64,000 bases of DNA, taken from contig JAWKNZ010000005.1 in assembly GCA_041391425.1 (NCBI GenBank), positions 62,001 through 126,000 of the forward strand, given 5' to 3'. Under the pieces are notes generated by a model, which searched no databases, had not been told where the DNA came from, and saw only the letters and a list, made by a program, of their open reading frames with translations. The position numbers and the translations under genes were made by a program. The stretch is from JAWKNZ01 sp041391425. GTDB lineage: Bacteria > Bdellovibrionota_B > Oligoflexia > Oligoflexales > JAWKNZ01. Below are positions 19,269-28,062 of this stretch, piece by piece (position 1 is the stretch's first letter; the number at the start of each line of letters is the position of its first letter).

Positions 19269-21511
19269 TGGTACTCGAAATAACTAAAAACATAAATCGA
19301 AGGACATTTATTCAAAAGACATCGACAGCAGCAGGCTCGCTCACGTTAGCACTGATGCTACCTGAGGGCAAAAAAAAATACCAAGCACAGGCGCAAACAT
19401 CGAGTAACAAAACAAACAAATTATTTAAGCCAAATGCCTGGCTTTCTATACCGTCCATCGGCGAACCTACTTTTGTTATCGATAAAGCAGAAATGGGTCA
19501 GAATGTATACACCTCTCTCGCAACTATTATCTGCGAAGAGTTTGAATATGATCCGACCAAGCTAGAACTGAAATTTGCACCAGTCGATCCTGATTATAAT
19601 CATCCAGAATATGGCGCACAGCTTACTGGTGGCTCTACCAGTGTACAATCAGGCTGGCTTCCCCTACGCTTGGCAGGAGCCACTGCTAGGGAAATGCTCA
19701 AAAAAGCTGCCGCTGATACGTGGGGTGTCTCGACTAATGAACTCAGTGCCAAAGACGGTTTTATTTTTAATAAGGACCTCAGTAAAAAAGCTAGCTACCA
19801 AGAGTTAAGCACCAAGGCTGCACAGCAAAACGTTCCATCCATCGAAAAATCTGAACTAAAAACTCCGGATAATTTCAATCTTATTGGCAAAGCACGTTCA
19901 CGCTTTGATGCTAGCATGAAAGTCAATGGTAGTGCTGTATTTGGTATCGATTCTTTACCTCAAGCAGAAGCTTCCGCAGTAGTTATCCATTGCCCAACAT
20001 TTGGTGGCAAGGTCAAACAAATCGATCTCACAAAAGCAAAAAATATGCTTGGATTTATAGATGCGTTTCCGATCAGCGATGGCGTTGCAATTGTCTGCGA
20101 AAAATACTGGCAAGTTTTAAAGGTAAAGGACAACGTTAACATCACATGGGACTATGGCAAAAATAGAACTCTGACAGATGCCAGTATTCAAGAAATTCTT
20201 GAAAAATCTCTTAAGGACAAAGGTAAAAACATTGTTGATGATGGTGATAGCGTTCAAGCCTTAGCAGCAACCAATGATATCGTAACGGCTGACTATAGGA
20301 TGCCTTACCTAGCGCATGCGACATTAGAGCCAATCGCTTGCAGCGCCGAAATTAAGGACGGTGAATGCCACGTATGGACTCCGACACAAGCACCCACTCT
20401 TTGCCATTATTATGCCGTGCGCGCTTCAGACTTGCCTTCGGATAAAACATTTATCCATACTGTATTTCTCGGTGGTGGTTTTGGCCGCAAGTCCTATGCG
20501 CGCGATACCCGTGAAGTCGTTGAAATCGCAAAAAAGACAGGAAAATCTGTCAAGCTTATTTGGACACGAGAAGAAGATATCCAACATGATGCCTACCGGC
20601 CAGGAAGCCTTCACCGCTTTGTAGGCTCTGTAGGCAAAAACGGTAAAATCGAGTCCTGGACTCATAAGATATCAGGACCGTCCATTTTAGCAAATCTCTT
20701 ACCTGATTTCGTGGCTTCTGCATTACCCAATTTTCTTTCTAACAGTATAAAAGATGTTGTAGGATCTACAGGGCAATCTCTTTTGCAATGGTACGGAGAG
20801 GATATGACCTCACTGGACGGTGCAAAAGAACTTCCCTATACCATTGCCAACCGTAAACTCGATTATCATATGGTAGAAATACCTATTCCTTTAGGATTTT
20901 GGAGATCGGTAGGTAATTCTTTTAACGGCTTTGTCACTGAATGCTTTGTCGATGAACTAGCAGAAAAAGCGCAAAAGGATCCTTTAGAATTTCGCCTCTC
21001 TATGCTAGAAAAAAATAGCCGATACTTGCCAGTCTTAGAAGCAGTTGGGCAATTTTCTAATTGGAAAAAGCCATTAGAGGCCAACCGCCACCGCGGCATT
21101 GCACTGCATAAATCTTTTGGGACTTATGTGGCCGAGGTCGTTGAAATCTATTGTGATGGCTCTCTTGACAGCTTAAAGGTTGAAAAGGTTTATGCAGTGG
21201 TTGATTGCGGTATTGTCGTAGACCCCGATACCGTAAGGGCTCAAATAGAAAGCGGTATTATTTTTGGCTTAACAGCAGCATTATACGGCAAAATCAACTT
21301 TGTCGACGGCGCTGTCAAACAAAGCAATTTTCATGATTATAGATTGCTACGCATGCAAGAAATTCCAGAAGTAGCAGTAGAAATAATTCACAGTCAAGAG
21401 GATCCGACTGGAGTTGGAGAGCCTGGCCTACCGCCATTAGCGCCTGCATTAGCTAATGCGATATTTTCTGCAACAGGCAAACGTATACGCAGTTTGCCAA
21501 TCTTTACTTAA
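19268..21511 (+). CDS. Molybdopterin-binding large subunit of an IorB-type periplasmic aldehyde/N-heterocycle oxidoreductase
   Basis: A 747-residue protein with a twin-arginine signal ([10 protein letters not shown], Arg11-Arg12), so the complex is exported folded. The molybdopterin domain includes [13 protein letters not shown] and the catalytic Glu718 in [17 protein letters not shown]. This is the two-subunit layout of isoquinoline 1-oxidoreductase, with a fused molybdopterin subunit and no separate FAD subunit. Such enzymes hydroxylate aldehydes or N-heterocycles and usually pass electrons to a cytochrome. No cytochrome or XdhC-type maturation gene lies next to it. The frame is intact. Confidence 0.88.
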   Translation: MVLEITKNINRRTFIQKTSTAAGSLTLALMLPEGKKKYQAQAQTSSNKTNKLFKPNAWLSIPSIGEPTFVIDKAEMGQNVYTSLATIICEEFEYDPTKLELKFAPVDPDYNHPEYGAQLTGGSTSVQSGWLPLRLAGATAREMLKKAAADTWGVSTNELSAKDGFIFNKDLSKKASYQELSTKAAQQNVPSIEKSELKTPDNFNLIGKARSRFDASMKVNGSAVFGIDSLPQAEASAVVIHCPTFGGKVKQIDLTKAKNMLGFIDAFPISDGVAIVCEKYWQVLKVKDNVNITWDYGKNRTLTDASIQEILEKSLKDKGKNIVDDGDSVQALAATNDIVTADYRMPYLAHATLEPIACSAEIKDGECHVWTPTQAPTLCHYYAVRASDLPSDKTFIHTVFLGGGFGRKSYARDTREVVEIAKKTGKSVKLIWTREEDIQHDAYRPGSLHRFVGSVGKNGKIESWTHKISGPSILANLLPDFVASALPNFLSNSIKDVVGSTGQSLLQWYGEDMTSLDGAKELPYTIANRKLDYHMVEIPIPLGFWRSVGNSFNGFVTECFVDELAEKAQKDPLEFRLSMLEKNSRYLPVLEAVGQFSNWKKPLEANRHRGIALHKSFGTYVAEVVEIYCDGSLDSLKVEKVYAVVDCGIVVDPDTVRAQIESGIIFGLTAALYGKINFVDGAVKQSNFHDYRLLRMQEIPEVAVEIIHSQEDPTGVGEPGLPPLAPALANAIFSATGKRIRSLPIFT

Positions 21512-21577
21512 AAATGGCTACCCTTAAACTCGGCCTAGCGCAACAGTCAGTAAAGATGCTTAAAAGAGAGAGAACTC

Positions 21578-22153
21578 ATGAAATCCAATTTAGACGGATT
21601 TATAAATTTCATAACTGAAGTAGATAAATTAAAAAATATTGAGAGAAAAACCCTAACATACGACGGAAAACGGCATGAGAATTCGGCTGAACACTCATGG
21701 CACCTAGCATTAGCTGTATTAGTTTTTGCAGAAAACGCTAATGAAAAAATAGATGTATTAAAATGCCTAAAAATGTCTTTATTACATGATTTGGTAGAAA
21801 TTTATGCGGGAGATCAAATTATTTACGCTGAAGACAAAAACAAATTTACTCGGGAACTATCAGCCGCAAAAAAAATATTTTCATTACTTCCTAAACACTT
21901 AGAAGAAGAGTTTCTAGAACTATGGGTCGAATTTGAAAAAAAGGAAACACCCGAATCCAAATTTGTCGGCTCACTCGATCGCTTTTTACCCCTTCGGTCC
22001 AATATACTTAACAAAGGCTATACTTGGGAAAAACATAAGATCACAGTCGACCAAGTTTATAAGCTAAACCAATCAGCAATAAAAGACGGCTGCGACAATT
22101 TATGGGAAAAAACCGATGAATTTTTAAAAGACAGTATTGCTAAGGTTACTTAA
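21578..22153 (+). CDS. HD-domain phosphohydrolase (YfbR-like 5'-nucleotidase family)
   Basis: A 191-residue cytosolic protein of the HD superfamily. Metal ligands are visible: His39 (SAEHSWHL), His70-Asp71 (LLHDLVEIYAGD) and Asp134 (SLDRFLP). The closest family is the 5'-deoxynucleotidase YfbR group, which dephosphorylates nucleoside monophosphates. It follows the molybdenum enzyme by 66 bases on the same strand, with a GAGAGAG ribosome site. Co-transcription is possible but a functional link is not evident. Confidence 0.8.
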   Translation: MKSNLDGFINFITEVDKLKNIERKTLTYDGKRHENSAEHSWHLALAVLVFAENANEKIDVLKCLKMSLLHDLVEIYAGDQIIYAEDKNKFTRELSAAKKIFSLLPKHLEEEFLELWVEFEKKETPESKFVGSLDRFLPLRSNILNKGYTWEKHKITVDQVYKLNQSAIKDGCDNLWEKTDEFLKDSIAKVT

Positions 22154-22590
22154 AAAAGAGTATAGATAACATGTCTTATTTTACAAGAAAACATACCAAT
22201 CTTAGGCTTACTCTTGCCTATAAGTACGAAAGCGCATCATGTTGAGTGAAACGAAACATCTCGACATTCTTATACATGAGTACAAAGTTCGAGATTCTTC
22301 ACCTTCGGTTCATAATGACGAGGAACAAAGTAATACTAATAAATTAGAAGTTTTTCAACTATATGATAAGTTTTTACTATTTTTAAGATAATCAGAGATA
22401 CATAAAACCCTCCACCAACCTAAGGTCAAATAGCTGAGCTAACCTATTAAAATTAACCACACAACTAATTTACTCCCTATAAAGTGCCTCGATATGTAAT
22501 AATTAACAATAAATTCAGCAGATTATAAATTGTAAAAATTTTATTAATAAAATAATGGTTTCAAACGTTAGCTTATTGAAAGGACGTGCT
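22154..22590. other. Intergenic region with a family A repeat
   Basis: No coding region is seen. It contains the family A copy at 22235-22320 and an AT-rich stretch that should hold the promoter of the ECF sigma gene. Confidence 0.4.
22235..22320 (+). repeat. Family A palindromic repeat, diverged single copy
   Basis: About 86 bases aligning along its whole length with one unit of the tandem array at 25263-26190. It runs from CATCATGTTGAGTGAAACG to GAGATTCTTC...CATAATGACG. It is more diverged than the array units. Confidence 0.75.
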
Positions 22591-23091
22591 ATGGGAGAAG
22601 ACCATACAAAAAAAAGCTGGTTTCAACAAACCATGAAAGAACACCAGGAAGCACTTATTCGCTTCACCCAGCGGCTAACTTGGAACGAAGAAGAAGCCAA
22701 AGAAGTTGTTCAAGAAAGTTTTTTGAAGCTGTGGAAACAAACATATCCAGAGGTCAAATCTAGAATACCTGCCTGGCTGTTTTTTGTATGCCGCAATCAC
22801 GCCATCGATCTAGCACGAAAAAACAAAAAAAGTCGATCTTGGGATCAAGAATCTGATCTACCATCTAACATGCTGGGACCGGAGGATATATTGCTAACTA
22901 ACGAAACTTTAAAAATCATTCGAACATTAAAAAGTAAGGCTCAAGAAGTTCTCATATTAAAATTTTGTGAAGGCCTAAGTTATCAAGAAATTAGTAAGAT
23001 AACCGGTTTATCACCTTCACACGTTGGAGTTCTCATTCATCAATCGATGAAGACCCTTAGAACATCAGTACATAAAGGAACACCATCATGA
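22591..23091 (+). CDS. ECF-type RNA polymerase sigma factor
   Basis: An approximately 166-residue sigma-70 family protein. Region 2 includes LTWNEEEAKEVVQESFLKLW and IPAWLFFVCRNHAIDLARK. Region 4 contains the helix-turn-helix GLSYQEISKITGLSPSHVGV. The ATG at 22591 is chosen because AAAGGA lies 7 bases upstream; an in-frame ATG 12 codons earlier lacks a site. The stop overlaps the next ATG (ATGA), so the following vWA protein is translationally coupled. That protein's N-terminus looks like the expected anti-sigma partner. Confidence 0.88.
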   Translation: MGEDHTKKSWFQQTMKEHQEALIRFTQRLTWNEEEAKEVVQESFLKLWKQTYPEVKSRIPAWLFFVCRNHAIDLARKNKKSRSWDQESDLPSNMLGPEDILLTNETLKIIRTLKSKAQEVLILKFCEGLSYQEISKITGLSPSHVGVLIHQSMKTLRTSVHKGTPS

Positions 23092-25232
23092 CATCTCTAC
23101 TCAACGATCCTCGTATTACCGCATATGCTTTGGGTGAATTATCACCTGAGGAAAAAACAGAATTCGAAGTTAGACTAGAAAGAGAAGATTCCGATACGCA
23201 GGAGCTTATTCACAATGAGATTAATCTCATTAAAAAACAGGCAGTCAAATTGTCCCATGAACTTCGGCAAAGTAAACAAGCACGCTTAGACCCTGAACAG
23301 ATAGAAACAATAGCCAGCAAAACCTATGAAAAGGACAACCGCTGGATCATCTGGCTCGCTGGGTTTTCATCAATAGCTGCTTTATCAGCAGTTTTATGGA
23401 CAAAAAGTAAACCTCTTCAACAACAGGATATTAGTCAAGTCAATACTCCAGTGGCAGAGCAAGACATCGTAGTACAAGACGACGTAAAACAAGAAGAAGT
23501 AGAGCAAGACGAAATCGTTAGTGCTACTCAAACACAACCTCAACCAGAAATCATGGAAGAATCCATAATTGCCAGCAAAGCTCAGCCAAGCTCAAAATCG
23601 GATACCAACATTGCCTATAATAAGCCTGCAATGGAAAAAAGGGCCAATCCTAGTGCTGCCACACAAAACAGTGGGAAATCACTTCAAACTGCAAATGAAG
23701 TTAGTCTTGGCAAGAGTAGAACAGAAACCTACCTTGTTAGTAAAAAATCAGTAGCTAGCCCAAGCTCACTACAACTGCCGCAAAAAATGCCTATACAAAC
23801 TCATCAGACCGAAGATTATGATGAAATAAAAACCAATAAATTCATATTAGTTCAGTCAAACCCACTTTCAACATTCTCCATTGATGTGGACACTGCAAGT
23901 TATTCTAATAGCCGCCGCTTTTTGAACCAAGGCTTACTTCCACCACAAGAGAGTATACGGATTGAAGAATTTATTAACTATTTTGATTATAAATACAAAG
24001 CCCCCAAAAAATCTTCGAAGGATCCATTTGCAACTCATATTGAAATAGCTCAATCTCCCTTTCATCCAGAATATAAAATCGTCCGTATTGGAATGAAAGG
24101 AAAGGAAATGCTTGCTGACGAAGCTCCTCCCTCAAATTTAGTTTTTTTAATTGACGTTTCAGGTTCCATGGAAGATCACAACAAACTTCCACTCGTTAAG
24201 GAAGCTATGAAACTATTGACTCGCAAATTAACTGAAAAAGACAAAGTTTCCATTGTCGTATACGCTGGAGCTTCTGGCCTTGTCTTAAAACCTACTGCTG
24301 GTAACAATAAACAAGTTATCTTCTCCGCTTTAACGAATCTTAAAGCCGGTGGTTCTACCAATGGCTCGGCCGGTATAGACCTTGCCTACCAAACAGCAAA
24401 GGAAAATTTCATTACTAAGGGCAATAATCGCGTCATTTTGGTTACAGACGGAGATTTTAACTTAGGAACAACATCAAAAGGCGGGCTTGTCCAGTTAATC
24501 AAAGACAAAGCCAAAGAGGACATTTTCTTAACTGTTCTCGGCGTAGGAATGGGAAACTATAAAGATTCCACCTTGGAGAAACTCGCAGATGAAGGTAATG
24601 GCCATTACGCTTATTTAGATAGTATAAATGAAGCAAAAAAAGTTCTGGTACAAGATCGTTTTAAAACCCTTCATACCATTGCAAAAGACGTAAAAATTCA
24701 AGTGGAGTTTAATCCATCAAAAGTACAAGCATACCGATTGATTGGATACGAAAATCGGCTACTTAAAAAACAAGATTTCAATGACGACAGCAAAGATGCC
24801 GGAGAAATTGGTGCTGGACATACTGTCACGGCCCTTTATGAAATCGTTCCACCTGGAGTCGATATTGCGGCATCGACAGTAGATCCTCTCCGTTATCAGA
24901 AACAAAGAGAAACTAAGGTTAAAAGCAATAATCAATCAGATGAAATTCTTTTTGTAAAAGTTCGTTACAAAGATCCTTTAGGCAAAAAAAGTAAAAAATT
25001 AGAGTTCCCTCTAAAAGATCAAGATCACAGCTTTGCTCAAGCCTCCGAGGATTTTAGATTTGCCACCGCCGTCGCCGGATTTGCAATGGCCTTAAAAAAA
25101 GATCCTTATCTTGGGGACATGAATCTCAAAGAGATTATCAAGATTGCCAAAAAAACTAAAGGACATGATGAGTTTGAACTAAGGCAGGAATTTATCGAAA
25201 ATGTTGAGCTTGCACGCCAGCTCCTTCATTAA
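23088..25232 (+). CDS. Membrane protein with anti-sigma-like N-terminus and vWA domain (YfbK-like)
   Basis: This 714-residue protein begins with a short cytosolic region (DPRITAYALGELSPEEKTEFE) typical of anti-sigma or zinc-finger-like leaders, then a membrane helix at about 85-105. A low-complexity Gln/Glu/Lys linker follows to about residue 245. After that come the YfbK-type leader (STFSIDVDTASYSNSRRFL), a vWA domain with MIDAS motif DVSGSM at 356-361, and a C-terminal domain. Its ATG overlaps the sigma factor stop. It may hold the sigma factor at the membrane and release it on an outside signal. That role is inferred. Confidence 0.82.
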   Translation: MTSLLNDPRITAYALGELSPEEKTEFEVRLEREDSDTQELIHNEINLIKKQAVKLSHELRQSKQARLDPEQIETIASKTYEKDNRWIIWLAGFSSIAALSAVLWTKSKPLQQQDISQVNTPVAEQDIVVQDDVKQEEVEQDEIVSATQTQPQPEIMEESIIASKAQPSSKSDTNIAYNKPAMEKRANPSAATQNSGKSLQTANEVSLGKSRTETYLVSKKSVASPSSLQLPQKMPIQTHQTEDYDEIKTNKFILVQSNPLSTFSIDVDTASYSNSRRFLNQGLLPPQESIRIEEFINYFDYKYKAPKKSSKDPFATHIEIAQSPFHPEYKIVRIGMKGKEMLADEAPPSNLVFLIDVSGSMEDHNKLPLVKEAMKLLTRKLTEKDKVSIVVYAGASGLVLKPTAGNNKQVIFSALTNLKAGGSTNGSAGIDLAYQTAKENFITKGNNRVILVTDGDFNLGTTSKGGLVQLIKDKAKEDIFLTVLGVGMGNYKDSTLEKLADEGNGHYAYLDSINEAKKVLVQDRFKTLHTIAKDVKIQVEFNPSKVQAYRLIGYENRLLKKQDFNDDSKDAGEIGAGHTVTALYEIVPPGVDIAASTVDPLRYQKQRETKVKSNNQSDEILFVKVRYKDPLGKKSKKLEFPLKDQDHSFAQASEDFRFATAVAGFAMALKKDPYLGDMNLKEIIKIAKKTKGHDEFELRQEFIENVELARQLLH

Positions 25233-25262
25233 GGCTTGTTCTTATCCATACGGCTGCAAGGG

Positions 25263-26190
25263 CGTCATGTTGAGCGAAGCGAAACATCTAGAAATCTTTA
25301 GCGTGGGTACTAAGATCGAGATTCTTCGCTTTCAGCTCAGAATGACGAGGGCCTTGATTTCAATGGCGGAATATACAGCTCAACGTGACAGAGTACCGTG
25401 CCCGTCATGTTGAGCGAAGCGAAACACCTAGAAATCTTTAGCGTGGGTACTAAGATCGAGATTCTTCGCTTTCAGCTCAGAATGACGAGGGCCTTGATTT
25501 CAATGGCGGAATATACAGCTCAACGTGACAGAGTACCGTGCCCGTCATGTTGAGCGAAGCGAAACACCTAGAAATCTTTAGCGTGGGTACTAAGATCGAG
25601 ATTCTTCGCTTTCAGCTCAGAATGACGAGGGCCTTGATTTCAATAGCGGAATATACAGCTCAACGTGACAGAGTACCGTGCCCGTCATGTTGAGCGAAGC
25701 GAAACATCTAGAAATCTTTAGCGTGGGTACTAAGATCGAGATTCTTCGCTTTCAGCTCAGAATGACGAGGGCCTTGATTTCAATGGCGGAATATACAGCT
25801 CAACGTGACGGAGTACCGTGCCCGTCATGTTGAGCGAAACTAACTACCTCGAAATCTTTAAGCGTGACTACTAAGATCGAGATTCTTCGCTTTCAGCTCA
25901 GAATGACGAGGGCCTTGATTTCAATGGCGGAATATACAGCTCAACGTGACGGAGTACCGTGCCCGTCATGTTGAGCGAAGCGAAACACCTCGAAATCTTT
26001 AAGCGTGACTACTAAGATCGAGATTCTTCGCTTTCAGCTCAGAATGACGAGGGCCTTGATTTCAATGGCGGAATATACAGCTTAACGTGACAGAGTACCG
26101 TGCCCGTCATGTTGAGCGAAGCGAAACACCTCGAAATCTTTAAGCGTGACTACTAAGATCGAGATTCTTCGCTTTCAGCTCAGAATGACG
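25263..26190. repeat. Tandem array of seven family A palindromic units
   Basis: Seven copies of an approximately 86-base imperfect palindrome (CGTCATGTTGAGCGAAGCG ... TTCAGCTCAGAATGACG) start at 25263, 25403, 25543, 25683, 25823, 25964 and 26105. Six near-identical spacers separate them, giving a 140-141 base period. Units 1-4 share one inner sequence (TTTAGCGTGGGTACTAAG). Units 5-7 share another (TTTAAGCGTGACTACTAAG). Unit 5 is locally scrambled after GAGCGAAAC. The array fills the gap between the convergent vWA and mscS genes. Confidence 0.95.
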
Positions 26191-26248
26191 AAAAAGTCTG
26201 CTCCCAAGTCTTTTGGAGACATGTAAGTAAGAGTAAAGCATTAAGTTC

Positions 26249-27898
26249 CTATGGAATATTCTTAATCGCCACATCATCAATCGAATCGATATGAAGTGTC
26301 TGCGTTGGAAATGCAAAGCTGATACCTAATTCTTGCGCCAGCTTCAATATCGATAAGTAGACATCCTGTCTAGCCAAAAGCTCTTGCTTCCAGTCTGGCA
26401 CCATAACAAAAAAATAGAGCATGATATTTAAGCTTGAAGATCCATAACCTTCGAAAACCACATGAAAATAATCCTTTCGGGTCCATTCATTGGTTTTTAG
26501 AATATTCTTTATCCCTTCAATAAACCCCTCAATTTTAGAAGGCGGAGTATTATAGGTAACTCCTAATACAGTAGTTATTCTACGAAACTTTCTCCTTCCC
26601 ATATTATCAACTTCGACATTGGCGATCTGTGAATTTGGAACAGAAACTTGTGAGTCATAAAAAGTCCTAATTCTCGTTGAACGAAAACCAATTTCCTCAA
26701 CGGTGCCTTCTGCCCCGGGAACTTTAATCCAATCACCAACTCGAAACGGTTGGTCCCAAAGTATCATAATAGAACCAAACAAATTTGCAGCTGTATCTTT
26801 TGCTGCCAACGCAAAAGCCAAGCCGCCAAGTCCAAGCCCAGCAAGAAGTGACATAACATTAACACCAAAATTTTGCACTGCAATTAGGCCACCAAATACG
26901 ACCACAAACACCCGCAATGACTTAGCTAATAACGGAACCAACTGGTCATCTAAAGAGGACTCCGTTTTTCTAGCAACATGATTTAAGTAATCAGAAACAA
27001 CATCTACAAGCCGGTATACCAGCCAAATGGTAGAAAAACTAAATATCCCCTGAACCAAAAAAAGAAGAACTGTAAGAGAAAATCCTTCCAATCGGATCAC
27101 ATTTAGAGAAAAGTACCAGAAGACAGAGGCAACAATTAAACCAATAGGTCGATCAATAATCTCAACTAGATGTTCATCCCATTGTGCCGCAGACTTTTCA
27201 GTAATCTTCTTCAATATTTGTACACTAAATTGAGTAATGCTTTTTAATATAAAGCCTAAAAGTATAGAAACGAAAATAGCAATCCATTGCCACCTAAATA
27301 GCCCTAACGTTTTCTCACGGCTCCATTGTGGCATATTACGTTCCAACCAAGGCTCCTGATAATTTGCACCATTGCCCGAGCCCGGTTGATACTTCAATGT
27401 CCTTACTTTCTTAAAAAATTCTTCTGCGCGATAAACCGTTTCTTGACTAAATAAAAAGTCTCCGATTCTATCTCCTTGTTTGATTTTTACTAAAATAATT
27501 TCAGTATTAGGAAAAGCCCAAGTTTCAATTGAATTTTTCATCACTTGCATAATATCAGGAACACTTGCAAAGTTTACTACCAACACGCGATCTATAGTTT
27601 CTTTTAAAAAAATTGCAGCTTCACGTCCTTTTTGCTCACGTATTACAAGGGGAATTTCTCCCAAATCTAAAGCTCTAACGGCATTATCTAAATGCCTTTC
27701 TCCAGATAAACCAGCATCAAGATCCGCTTTATATTGATTCATTTCTTGAAAAAATAAACTCACAGTCTCTCTAGGAGATTTCATCCTCTGTGGGGCTAAT
27801 GGATTTTCGGATGCATAGCTAACACCGGTATAAAAACAGATAAACGCAATAAATAAATTTATAATCAATGTATATGATTTTAATCTAATCCGCTTCAT
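26249..27898 (-). CDS. Small-conductance mechanosensitive channel (MscS family) with large N-terminal domain
   Basis: A 549-residue membrane protein. A signal-like first helix is followed by a soluble region to about residue 200, several membrane helices, and the MscS pore region with the Gly/Ala-rich GLGLGGLAFALAAKDTAANL. The conserved beta domain follows (PFRVGDWIKVPGAEGTVEEIGFR and VPNSQIANVEVDN). MscS channels open under membrane tension to release solutes. It is larger than E. coli MscS (286 residues) and resembles the YbdG/MscM-like forms. It reads into the repeat array. Its frame is intact. Confidence 0.88.
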   Translation of the reverse strand: MKRIRLKSYTLIINLFIAFICFYTGVSYASENPLAPQRMKSPRETVSLFFQEMNQYKADLDAGLSGERHLDNAVRALDLGEIPLVIREQKGREAAIFLKETIDRVLVVNFASVPDIMQVMKNSIETWAFPNTEIILVKIKQGDRIGDFLFSQETVYRAEEFFKKVRTLKYQPGSGNGANYQEPWLERNMPQWSREKTLGLFRWQWIAIFVSILLGFILKSITQFSVQILKKITEKSAAQWDEHLVEIIDRPIGLIVASVFWYFSLNVIRLEGFSLTVLLFLVQGIFSFSTIWLVYRLVDVVSDYLNHVARKTESSLDDQLVPLLAKSLRVFVVVFGGLIAVQNFGVNVMSLLAGLGLGGLAFALAAKDTAANLFGSIMILWDQPFRVGDWIKVPGAEGTVEEIGFRSTRIRTFYDSQVSVPNSQIANVEVDNMGRRKFRRITTVLGVTYNTPPSKIEGFIEGIKNILKTNEWTRKDYFHVVFEGYGSSSLNIMLYFFVMVPDWKQELLARQDVYLSILKLAQELGISFAFPTQTLHIDSIDDVAIKNIP

Positions 27899-27935
27899 TC
27901 TATAATTTTCCTTGATCTAAATCCTAACTAGTCCT

Positions 27936-28050
27936 TATTAAAGGTAGCAAAAAACCTATCATACCGCGTTACACCTAAAAAATATTCGTTGCTGCGCTAA
28001 AGGTACTATCTCCTCATTTTTTTAGGCAAGCCTTGTCAGATAGATTTTGC
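27936..28050 (+). repeat. Family B dispersed repeat, copy 2
   Basis: About 115 bases closely matching 57046-57153: a TTATTAAAGG entry, ATCATACCGCGTTACACCTA, CTAAAGGTACTATCTCCTC, then TTTAGGCAAGCCTTGTCAG and ATAGATTTTGC. It lies between mscS and the uvrA stop. AGGC-AA-GCCT forms a small hairpin. Confidence 0.7.
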
Positions 28051-28062
28051 TCTCTTTAATAT

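Noticed and set aside
25201..25413. Small frame with a KHLEIF...EILRFQLRMT sequence
   Set aside because: It lies almost entirely in the family A repeat and recurs in antisense form at the 56213 copy, so it is repeat translation.
25263..26190. CRISPR-like regular repeats
   Set aside because: The units are about 86-base palindromes with near-identical spacers, not short repeats with unique spacers, and no cas gene is nearby.
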